A stretch of DNA of 5,646 bases from Clostridiaceae bacterium (GTDB lineage: Bacteria > Bacillota > Clostridia > Saccharofermentanales > Fastidiosipilaceae): NCBI GenBank assembly GCA_012800515.1, contig JAAZJE010000007.1, positions 1 to 5,646 on the forward strand, in the 5' to 3' direction. The position numbers and the translations under genes are program-made. How positions within the stretch are numbered: position 1 is the stretch's first letter; the number at the start of each line of letters is the position of its first letter. Under the pieces are notes generated by a model. It was given only the letters and a program-made list of their open reading frames with translations. It did not search any database and was not told where the DNA came from. Positions 1 to 5,646 of the stretch are shown piece by piece.

Positions 1-1245
1 GTTTTCTTTTTGATGGTGGTGCCGCTGGCGACCTCCAGTATATTTTCGATGCTGATCATGCGCTTTTTCCGCTTTGCCCGGAACAAGGATCTGATGTCGA
101 TGATCATCAACGGTATCGTGATGCTCGGCGGTATCGCCATGGGTCTGTATGGTAGCTTCATGGGCTCCGCGATGAGCGATGACGGTGTCATGCCCACGGG
201 GTCGGTAACGGTCGGCGCCCTGGAATTTGTCGGTCGCTATTTCCCCGGCGGCTTCTTCGGCGCCCGGGCGATTGCCGCGCCGAATGTCGGCGAACAGATT
301 CTCAACTTGTTCCTGCTGATTCTAATCGCCGTCGGGACAACCGTAATAGTTTTCGCCCTGGCCGCGAAAATCTATTTTCCCGGTGTCCTCGGTGTCGGCA
401 CGACGCCCTCCAAACGGCGTGCGCTGTCTGATCGCGAGAAGAGCCGGCTCAGAGAACGCGGCTCGGCCCGACGCGAACTTTTGCTCAAGGAGTGGCGCAC
501 TCTCTTCCGCAGTCCGACCTATTTCCTCAACCTGATTCTGCCTTCATTGCTGGTTCCGATCATCATGATCGTCTCCGGCGGCATTTCCCTTTCGCAGATG
601 GAAAAGGAAGAAGGCGGTTTTTCCTTACAGGATATAATCGGCTCGGCCCTAGGCTCATCCGAATTTCTCAATCAGTCCGGCTGGATTATTTTAATGTCCG
701 TGCTCTGCTTCGCATTTTTTATCGCCGCGATGAACGGCATTGCCTCGACCGCGGTGTCGCGCGAGGGCAACGCCTACTATATCCTCAAGCTCCTGCCGCT
801 CCGCGCTTCCGATATTGTGCTGTCCAAGCTCGCCATCGGCCAGTTCGTCTCTCTGGTCACAATCGCCGCATTTCTATTCATGATTATGGCTATTCTACCC
901 CTGCCGCTGAGCGTTTGGTTGCCCTGCCTCATCATTTTCATTCTGGCCAGTCTCTCGGTGAATGCGGTCGGCCTTTATATCGATCTGCGTCGTCCGTATC
1001 TGGAGTGGACCAATGAGCAGATGGCAGCCAAGAGCAACATAAATTACCTGATTGCCATGGGCATCAGCTTTTTGTTAGCAGGAGTAGGGGTCGGTCTGAC
1101 TTACTTGATCCGCTACTTTACTATACCGAGTTATACGGGTTGGATAGTCATTTATTGCGGATATATGTTATTGACTGCCGTCGGAATCTTTGGCATTCTA
1201 TTCAGAAGCGCACCGGAACGGGTGCGACGTTTGGGCGAAGCCTGA
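1..1245 (+). CDS. ABC-2-like transporter permease, 5'-truncated by the window edge
   Basis: This is probably the membrane-spanning subunit of an ABC exporter; its substrate is unknown. The frame is open from base 1 (window residues 1-414, TGA at 1243-1245). The first residues, VFFLMVVPLA, already read as membrane helix, so the true start lies to the left and the TTG/ATG near bases 10-13 are internal. About eight or nine hydrophobic segments are visible, near residues 1-22, 35-55, 100-125, 172-195, 225-247, 278-302, 304-327, 350-372 and 380-402. Family-like landmarks are KEWRTLFRSPTYF (163-175), AVSREGNAYYILKLLP (251-266) and DLRRPYLEWTNEQ (328-340). These resemble, from memory, the large clostridial putative ABC exporter permeases (Pfam ABC_tran_2-like). 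No Walker motifs are present, so a separate ATPase should be encoded, most likely upstream. The gene ends 15 bases before the V-ATPase genes. Permease identity is fairly secure; the subfamily is less so. Confidence 0.8.
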   Translation, partial: VFFLMVVPLATSSIFSMLIMRFFRFARNKDLMSMIINGIVMLGGIAMGLYGSFMGSAMSDDGVMPTGSVTVGALEFVGRYFPGGFFGARAIAAPNVGEQILNLFLLILIAVGTTVIVFALAAKIYFPGVLGVGTTPSKRRALSDREKSRLRERGSARRELLLKEWRTLFRSPTYFLNLILPSLLVPIIMIVSGGISLSQMEKEEGGFSLQDIIGSALGSSEFLNQSGWIILMSVLCFAFFIAAMNGIASTAVSREGNAYYILKLLPLRASDIVLSKLAIGQFVSLVTIAAFLFMIMAILPLPLSVWLPCLIIFILASLSVNAVGLYIDLRRPYLEWTNEQMAAKSNINYLIAMGISFLLAGVGVGLTYLIRYFTIPSYTGWIVIYCGYMLLTAVGIFGILFRSAPERVRRLGEA

Positions 1246-1260
1246 TAGAAAGAGTGCGAA

Positions 1261-1575
1261 TTGCAGCAGGAAGTTTTGGATTTAATCTTAGCGATTGAGC
1301 AGCAGGCCGAGGATATTGTGCAGGCGGCCCGTGACCGGGCGGCGGCTTTGACGGCGCAGGCCGATCGGGAGCGTCAGGCTCGGGCGGAAATCGCGGCGGA
1401 ACGCTTGCGGGCTCTGGAAACGGAGCACGCAGCGGAGACCGAGCGGCTCAGATCCGAGCTGGCGGATACCGCCGCGCGGCAGTTGGCCGACGGTCTGGCG
1501 GCGATCGATCGCGCCGCCGAGCGGCGGTTGGTCGCGGCGGTTGAGCGGGTTGTCGAACTGGGGAGCGGACAATGA
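1261..1575 (+). CDS. ntpF: V-type ATPase peripheral-stalk subunit G/H (NtpF-like)
   Basis: This small helical subunit pairs with subunit E to form the peripheral stalk that holds the A3B3 head against the membrane subunit I. The 104-residue product contains no proline and is rich in Ala, Glu and Arg with heptad-like spacing, as expected for one long coiled coil. It has about 14 Arg and no Lys. Sequence alone identifies such subunits weakly. The call rests on size, coiled-coil character and position directly before subunit I, as ntpF sits in E. hirae. The start is TTG at 1261, chosen because a purine stretch (GAAAGAG, 1248-1254) lies six bases upstream, the next in-frame candidate is another TTG at 1276, and no ATG or GTG fits the N-terminus. 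It follows the permease stop by 15 bases and overlaps subunit I by four bases (ATGA, 1572-1575), so the two are probably translationally coupled. Confidence 0.82.
   Translation: MQQEVLDLILAIEQQAEDIVQAARDRAAALTAQADRERQARAEIAAERLRALETEHAAETERLRSELADTAARQLADGLAAIDRAAERRLVAAVERVVELGSGQ
1560..1565 (+). promoter_or_regulatory. Shine-Dalgarno site for subunit I
   Basis: GGGGAG lies inside the last codons of the NtpF-like gene, six bases before the ATG at 1572. It supports that start even though the two genes overlap, so subunit I can be initiated both by coupling and by direct ribosome binding. Confidence 0.55.
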
Positions 1576-3665
1576 GTGTTGTCACGATGGAACGCTTCCG
1601 CCTGGTCGGTCTCCTGAGTGAGCGACGGGAGATTATAGACCGTCTGGCCGCTTTGGGCGCCGTTGAAGTGCGCGCCGACGCGGAACTGCAGGCCGAGCTC
1701 AGCCGGGAATTGGCGGAGCGAATCGGCGGCGATGCCGCTGCGTCAGTTGATATTGAGGAACGCGCCGCTTCCGTGCGCCGCGAACTCGATGCTTTGAATC
1801 GCGAGGCGGATCAGTTGGAGGAGTTGCTTCCGGTTTGTCAGCGCTTGAATGAGACTAAGAAGGGGCTCTTTCCGAGTCGCCCGAAGGTGAATCTGGCCGC
1901 TTTTGAGAGTGTGTTGGATCGTCGCGATGATTTGCTCACCCAAGCTCAGCATCTGCGCGATTTGTTACGCGATCGGGAGCAGTTGGAACGGGAAATCGCC
2001 GCCCTGCAATTAGAACAGCAGCAAAACGCTATCTGGGTCGATTTGGATCCCAAATTACAGCATTATCAGTCGGAGCGGGTGCGTATTGTGACCGGCTCCT
2101 TTGCCAATCCGAAAACATTTGCCGCCGCGCGGATCATGCTCGACGCGCACGAATCGGCGGCACATCTTTTGCCTCTGGACTACGACACGGCGGAGCGTCC
2201 GGCGACCCGGGCGGCGCTGGTCGCGACACCGGAGGACATGCCGGCGGCGCTGCAGGCGGTCAGGCAGATCGGTTTTGTCCGGAGTCCCGAACTTCCCGGA
2301 CGATTCACCTACGCCGACGAACTGACAGCTTTGCGGGAAAGAGAAAGCCGCTTAGCGACAGCTTTGGAAGAGGTTAAAAAAGAGTGCAAACTAATCGCGC
2401 TGATGGAGCGGGCTTTCGCGCTGTTGGCCGATGCTTTGCGCCATGAGGCGGAGCGGCTGGCGGCGGAGGCGGATACACTGACCGGCGAACGGGCATTTAT
2501 GTTGCGCGGTTATGTGCCGGCGCATTTGTATGAGAAAGTTAAGGATGAATTGACGGCGGAATTCACGGTTGCGGTGGAGAATGCTCCGGCCGACGACGCC
2601 GAAGATACGCCGACCTGGATTTATAACCACCCGTTACTGCAACCCTATGCCGAGGTGACGCGGATGTTTAGTATGCCGCACGCCGCCGAAGTAGATCCTA
2701 CCCCGGCTATGGGTGTATGCTACGCGCTTATTTTCGGCATGATGTACAGCGATGTCGGCTACGGCGCGTTACTGGCTCTGGGTTGCGCTCTGTTGTTGTA
2801 TCGTTTTAAAGTGCGCGGCACGCTACGGGCGATGTGTCAGATGTTTATGCAGTGCGGCATCGTCTCGATGTTCTTCGGACTGTGTTTCGGCGGCTTTTTC
2901 GGCAACTTTATCTCGGTACTTTCGGGCGAAACCGTCCATTTCCCGACGTTGCTGTTCGATCCGATGGCCAAACCGGTCAACATGGTGATTTTCAGCGTCG
3001 CCGCCGGTATGCTGCATATTGTCGTCGGACTGGCTCTTAAGGTGTATAACTTATGGTCGATAGGCGATATTGCCGGGGCGATCTGTGATCCTCTTGCCTG
3101 GATTTTTATCCTGGTCGGAGGGGCGCTGTATTTGCTCGGCGGCTGGATCTCCACGGCGGGACTTGTCCTGCTGGCGACCGGAGCGCTGGTTCTGCTGTTG
3201 TTTTCGAATCGCGATACCTATAATCCGATCAAACGACTGATAAGCGGTTTGGGGACGCTGTACGGCGCGATCAACTACTTCAGCGACCTGATCAGCTATA
3301 CCCGTATCCTTGCCCTGACGCTGTCGACCAGTGTCATTGCCATGGTGGTGAATATTTTGGGCACCATGATGGGCCTGACTATACCGGGCGTGATTGTCTT
3401 CCTGGTGGTGATGCCTTTCGGACATCTGCTGAATGTCGCCTTGTCGGTGCTGAGTGCCTATGTGCATACGGCCCGACTGCAGTATGTGGAATTTTTCGGC
3501 AAATTCTTTACCGGCGGCGGGCGCGCCTGGATGCCTTTGGCTCTGCGCCCCCGGCACGTGGATATTGAAGATGCGCCGCAGGACGAGTTGAAAGAACTGA
3601 AGCCGGTTGTCGAGCCCCTGCGGACTCGTTACGCCCGCTTCACGAAATATATAGAAAACAATTAA
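1572..3665 (+). CDS. ntpI: V-type ATPase membrane subunit I (a-subunit)
   Basis: This is the stator of the membrane motor. It forms the two ion half-channels beside the K ring and anchors the peripheral stalks. The 697-residue product is slightly longer than the roughly 650 usual for bacterial I subunits. Its N-terminus, MSVVTMERFRLVGL, is typical of the family. The cytoplasmic half has coiled coils near 62-90, 112-152 and 250-305, and the FMLRGYVP element at 309-316. YAEVTRMFSMPHAAEVDPTP (359-378) leads into the membrane domain. This contains FGMMYSDVGYG (388-398) and about seven or eight helices near 380-410, 417-447, 468-495, 503-524, 526-545, 570-596 and 604-633. Arg578 in SYTRILAL and Arg635 in HTARLQYVEFF match the two conserved channel arginines of V-type a/I subunits (yeast Vph1 Arg735 and Arg799). 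Glu640 follows in the conserved VEFF. It overlaps the NtpF-like gene by ATGA and ends 21 bases before K. Identification is very secure. Confidence 0.96.
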   Translation: MSVVTMERFRLVGLLSERREIIDRLAALGAVEVRADAELQAELSRELAERIGGDAAASVDIEERAASVRRELDALNREADQLEELLPVCQRLNETKKGLFPSRPKVNLAAFESVLDRRDDLLTQAQHLRDLLRDREQLEREIAALQLEQQQNAIWVDLDPKLQHYQSERVRIVTGSFANPKTFAAARIMLDAHESAAHLLPLDYDTAERPATRAALVATPEDMPAALQAVRQIGFVRSPELPGRFTYADELTALRERESRLATALEEVKKECKLIALMERAFALLADALRHEAERLAAEADTLTGERAFMLRGYVPAHLYEKVKDELTAEFTVAVENAPADDAEDTPTWIYNHPLLQPYAEVTRMFSMPHAAEVDPTPAMGVCYALIFGMMYSDVGYGALLALGCALLLYRFKVRGTLRAMCQMFMQCGIVSMFFGLCFGGFFGNFISVLSGETVHFPTLLFDPMAKPVNMVIFSVAAGMLHIVVGLALKVYNLWSIGDIAGAICDPLAWIFILVGGALYLLGGWISTAGLVLLATGALVLLLFSNRDTYNPIKRLISGLGTLYGAINYFSDLISYTRILALTLSTSVIAMVVNILGTMMGLTIPGVIVFLVVMPFGHLLNVALSVLSAYVHTARLQYVEFFGKFFTGGGRAWMPLALRPRHVDIEDAPQDELKELKPVVEPLRTRYARFTKYIENN

Positions 3666-3674
3666 CATCCGAAA

Positions 3675-3680
3675 AGGAGA
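3675..3680 (+). promoter_or_regulatory. Shine-Dalgarno site for subunit K
   Basis: AGGAGA sits six bases before the GTG start at 3687, in a purine-rich, AT-rich 21-base gap (3666-3686). It decides the GTG start. It is the clearest free-standing ribosome-binding site in the window, fitting for a subunit needed in many copies per complex. Confidence 0.75.
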
Positions 3681-3686
3681 AATAAA

Positions 3687-4196
3687 GTGAATTTTGGAGA
3701 TTTTTTGACGCAGTTGTTTTCGAACCTGTTCAACGGCAATGTCATCGCTCTGTTGGCGGGGACGCTGACGGCAACGATCACCGGAATCGGCTCGGCCAAG
3801 GGAGTCAGCAATGTCGGTACGGCTATGGCGGGCGTCCTGACCGAGGATCCCAGCAAGTACGGTAAGCTGCTTCTGTTGCAGGCGCTGCCCGGTACGCAGG
3901 GAATCTACGGTCTGATGACCTGGTTCATCCTGATGGTACGTATGGGCTACCTGGGCGGCAATCCCGTGACGCTGACCATGGTGCAGGGCTTCCTCGTCCT
4001 GGCGGCCTGTCTGCCGATGATGGTAGTCGGCTACAAATCCGCGCTCCTGCAGGCGCGGGTGGCCACGTCGGGCGTCATGCTGGTCGGCAAGCGTCCCGAA
4101 TCGCAGGCGCAGGCGGTTGTTATGGCCGCCATGGTCGAGACCTACGCGATCTTCGCCTTGCTGACCTCGATGATGACGATCTTCTTTATCATTTAG
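3687..4196 (+). CDS. ntpK: V-type ATPase proteolipid subunit K (c-ring, Na+-binding type)
   Basis: This subunit forms the rotating membrane ring that carries the transported ion. The 169-residue product is the duplicated four-helix (16-kDa) form, with helices near 17-40, 59-85, 95-122 and 142-168. The first hairpin has GIGSAKGVSNVG and EDPSKYGK followed by ALPGTQGIYG (66-75). The second has LLQARVATSGV (120-130), KRPE (135-138) and MVETYAIFALL (149-159). Glu151 is the ion-binding carboxylate, and only the second hairpin has one. Compared from memory with E. hirae NtpK (Leu61, Thr64, Gln65, Gln110, Glu139), the equivalents Leu67, Thr70, Gln71, Gln122 and Glu151 are all present. The 29-residue spacing from Gln to Glu is the same. 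This predicts Na+ coupling, but it is an inference and not shown here. The start is GTG at 3687, supported by AGGAGA at 3675-3680. The stop is TAG at 4194-4196. Confidence 0.96.
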   Translation: MNFGDFLTQLFSNLFNGNVIALLAGTLTATITGIGSAKGVSNVGTAMAGVLTEDPSKYGKLLLLQALPGTQGIYGLMTWFILMVRMGYLGGNPVTLTMVQGFLVLAACLPMMVVGYKSALLQARVATSGVMLVGKRPESQAQAVVMAAMVETYAIFALLTSMMTIFFII

Positions 4197-4200
4197 GTGA
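4195..4200 (+). promoter_or_regulatory. Shine-Dalgarno site for subunit E, overlapping the K stop codon
   Basis: AGGTGA spans the end of the subunit K stop codon and lies eight bases before the ATG at 4209. It favours that ATG over the in-frame GTG at 4197, which would sit inside this site and has no ribosome-binding sequence of its own. Confidence 0.5.
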
Positions 4201-4208
4201 GCGTAGCC

Positions 4209-4826
4209 ATGTCCGGTTTAGACAAGGTAAAGGCGGCGCTGACCGCCCGATCCGAGCGTGAGGCCGAGGCCTTGCTGGACGCCGCGCGTGCGGCGAGCGC
4301 CGAGTCGGATCGCCGCGAGAACGAGCGGATTGAGGCGGAAGAGCGCGGACTGCGTGAGCGTCTGGAAACGCAACGACGGCAATTGCTGACTCGGGAGCGG
4401 GCCAATCTGGCTCTCGAAGAGCGCAAGAGTCTGTTGGCGCGGCGCCAGGAGTGGATCGGTAAGGTTTTTACCTCGGCGGCGGCCGAATTGGCGCAGCGCG
4501 ACCCGGCGACCAAACTAGCGGCCTACAAGCGTCTGCTCGACCGGGAGGAGCTGGCGGCGGAATTTGCCGCACAGCCCGATACTCCCGTCGGCCTGACTCT
4601 GGCCGCGGTTGATTACGCTCTTTATGAGCCTCTACTCGAGTATCTGCGTTCCAAAGGCCGAACGAAGGTCGAGGCCGTTGATGAAGGCTCGCCGTTCACG
4701 GGCGGTCTCAAGCTAATTATCGGCGCGATTCGCTTCGACTACAGCAACGAAGAATGGCTGGCGCGCCGGGCCGGGCAGTTGACTCCCGAGATTGACGGAA
4801 TTTTGCGAGGAGAAGAGCAGGGATGA
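4209..4826 (+). CDS. ntpE: V-type ATPase peripheral-stalk subunit E
   Basis: Subunit E pairs with the NtpF-like (G/H) subunit to form the peripheral stalks that resist rotor torque and bind the top of the A3B3 head. The 205-residue product fits the family's roughly 200. Residues 3-90 are a charged, Ala-, Glu- and Arg-rich helix, including LALEERKSLLARRQEWIGKVF. The rest is the globular C-terminal domain that caps the head. Its signature is GGLKLIIGAIRFDYS (165-179), which matches the conserved GGl.l..g.I..d.S segment. The ATG at 4209 is chosen because AGGTGA at 4195-4200 is correctly spaced. An in-frame GTG at 4197, directly after the K stop, would add four residues and cannot be fully excluded. 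The 3' end overlaps subunit C by ATGA (4823-4826), implying coupled translation. Confidence 0.93.
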   Translation: MSGLDKVKAALTARSEREAEALLDAARAASAESDRRENERIEAEERGLRERLETQRRQLLTRERANLALEERKSLLARRQEWIGKVFTSAAAELAQRDPATKLAAYKRLLDREELAAEFAAQPDTPVGLTLAAVDYALYEPLLEYLRSKGRTKVEAVDEGSPFTGGLKLIIGAIRFDYSNEEWLARRAGQLTPEIDGILRGEEQG

Positions 4827-5646
4827 GATCCGGATATGCGACAGCAGATGCGGCGCTTCGCCGTGAAGACCCCGCTTACGGCTATGTGACCGGTAGGTTG
4901 CGTATGCTGGAGGGGAATTTGCTGACTCGCGAACGGCTGGAAGACACCCTCAATTCCGGGCGGGCCGCCTCGTGGAATCTCTTGCTGAATGATCTGGCTT
5001 ATCCCGAAGAGCGCAATCTGATGGCGCGTATCGAGGCCGGTCGTCGCGAAGCGGATCGTCTGTTGCTCGAACTCGACCCCGACAGAGGTCCGTCCACCGT
5101 TTTTCTACTCGAACAGGCCTATCATAATTTAAAAGTTATCCTCAAGCTCGTTGTTCCCCGGCGTCCGGAAGATTCGACTCTGCCGGTGGCTGGTGCCGCT
5201 CCGTCCGGTGCGGCGACTGAGCCCGATGAGGATACAAGCGATCGCGACGCCAGGATTTTCTTTGATCTCGCCCTGCCGCGACCGGATTTTGCCCGGGCGC
5301 GGGTTATCGAGCTGTTGGCGGCGGAACCGGAGCCGGTGAGCCCGCGTCGCCCGGACGAAACTCTGTCGTCGGCCTTTGCGACCCGTCCGGACGCGCCCGA
5401 TCTAGATGTCAAATGGGAGCGGTTTTGGAATGCCGTGGGCGCGGATTATCCCGTTCTGATGGAGGAGTTGGTCGCCGCGCAACCGCGTCGGACAGGCTTC
5501 CGCGGGAAGAAAGGCTTCGGCGGAAAGGGAGGCTTACCCGGACGGCTGACCAGTGCGACGACGGCGCCGAAATTCGTTGTGCCCGACCGGGAAACCGGTT
5601 GGTCCCCCTGGATGGATATGGCCGTTTCCTTTGCGGCGCGCAAATA
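4823..5646 (+). CDS. ntpC: V-type ATPase subunit C (AC39/V0d-like), 3'-truncated by the window edge
   Basis: Subunit C sits on the K ring and connects it to the central rotor shaft. The start ATG overlaps the subunit E stop (ATGA), with GAGGAG at 4807-4812 as a ribosome-binding site. The frame stays open for 274 codons plus two bases. The family is recognised from YGYVTGRLRMLEGNLLTRERLE (19-40, read as two segments: YGYVTGRLRML and EGNLLTRERLE) and from YHNLKVILKL (100-109), matching the conserved HNLK segment. Between the HNLK segment and DRETGWSPWMDMAVSF (255-270), which resembles the family's ETGDPQ.ID..LDK segment, lie about 150 residues, far more than in homologues I recall. They include an acidic Pro/Ala linker (112-142), a second Pro-rich stretch (168-193) and a basic Gly-rich insert (222-241). 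The last partial codon is TA, so it is either Tyr or a stop. Because subunit C usually exceeds 320 residues, continuation is more likely. Confidence 0.88.
   Translation, partial: MRSGYATADAALRREDPAYGYVTGRLRMLEGNLLTRERLEDTLNSGRAASWNLLLNDLAYPEERNLMARIEAGRREADRLLLELDPDRGPSTVFLLEQAYHNLKVILKLVVPRRPEDSTLPVAGAAPSGAATEPDEDTSDRDARIFFDLALPRPDFARARVIELLAAEPEPVSPRRPDETLSSAFATRPDAPDLDVKWERFWNAVGADYPVLMEELVAAQPRRTGFRGKKGFGGKGGLPGRLTSATTAPKFVVPDRETGWSPWMDMAVSFAARK

Noticed and set aside
492..1016. 174-codon + strand open frame inside the permease gene
   Set aside because: It is a shifted frame of the permease. Its product is rich in Arg, His and Ser with no motif, whereas the permease frame has clear family landmarks and membrane helices.
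3051..3668. 205-codon open frame on the - strand antisense to subunit I
   Set aside because: It lies wholly opposite a well-conserved membrane gene. Its translation is rich in His, Gln and Arg, as expected for the complement of a hydrophobic GC-rich gene, and it has no recognisable domain.
3666..3686. Terminator or processing hairpin between subunits I and K
   Set aside because: The gap is too short, has no inverted repeat and no T run; it reads simply as a ribosome-binding region.
4197..4199. GTG directly after the K stop as the start of subunit E
   Set aside because: No ribosome-binding site precedes it, while AGGTGA at 4195-4200 is well placed for the ATG at 4209. It remains a minor possibility.
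4193..4513. 106-codon - strand open frame opposite subunit E
   Set aside because: Its Ser/Arg-rich translation is the complement of the Ala/Glu/Arg coiled coil of subunit E.
5480..5550. Frameshift or gene boundary at the Gly/Lys-rich stretch of subunit C
   Set aside because: The frame remains open on both sides and returns to a family-like segment (DRETGWSPWMDMAVSF) in the same frame, so an insertion is the simpler reading.
5122..5643. Two - strand open frames (96 and 65 codons) opposite subunit C
   Set aside because: They are low-complexity Arg/Ser/Gly-rich shadows of the GC-rich linkers in subunit C, whose own frame is supported by family motifs upstream and downstream.

Overview
The window holds the 5' half of a bacterial V-type (A/V-type) ATPase operon, preceded by the end of an ABC transporter permease gene. 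All genes are on the + strand. The order after the permease is peripheral-stalk subunit G/H (NtpF-like), subunit I, proteolipid subunit K, subunit E, and the beginning of subunit C. This F-I-K-E-C order matches the start of the Na+-ATPase operon of Enterococcus hirae (ntpFIKECGABDHJ). The remaining genes of that set, including the catalytic A and B subunits, would be expected just past the right edge.

Organism: the DNA is moderately GC-rich with many G/C third positions. The ntp-like gene order, the two-hairpin K subunit and an ABC permease of a type I associate with Clostridia and related Firmicutes suggest an anaerobic, probably fermentative bacterium of that kind. This is an inference from gene content; the window has no rRNA or other taxonomic marker.

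Layout: 1-1245 is the C-terminal part of a polytopic ABC-2-like permease whose start, and probably its ATPase partner, lie to the left. After a 15-base gap, 1261-1575 is the NtpF-like subunit, read from a TTG codon. It overlaps subunit I (1572-3665) by ATGA. A 21-base gap carrying a clear Shine-Dalgarno precedes subunit K (3687-4196, GTG start). Subunit E follows (preferred ATG at 4209, to 4826) and overlaps subunit C (4823 to the window end, open) by another ATGA. There is no non-coding stretch longer than about 21 bases, and no RNA gene, mobile element, CRISPR array or convincing terminator was seen.

How the genes work together: I and the K ring form the membrane motor (Vo). C links the ring to the central stalk, and E with the NtpF-like subunit forms the peripheral stalks that hold the A3B3 head. 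K carries the residues that bind Na+ in E. hirae NtpK (Leu67, Thr70, Gln71, Gln122, Glu151 here), so the enzyme is predicted to be Na+-coupled. It could act as an ATP-driven Na+ pump or run in the reverse direction.

The window is mostly a conventional operon. The most unusual element is subunit C, which carries Pro/Ala/acidic linkers and a basic Gly-rich insert that make its first half much longer than in familiar homologues.
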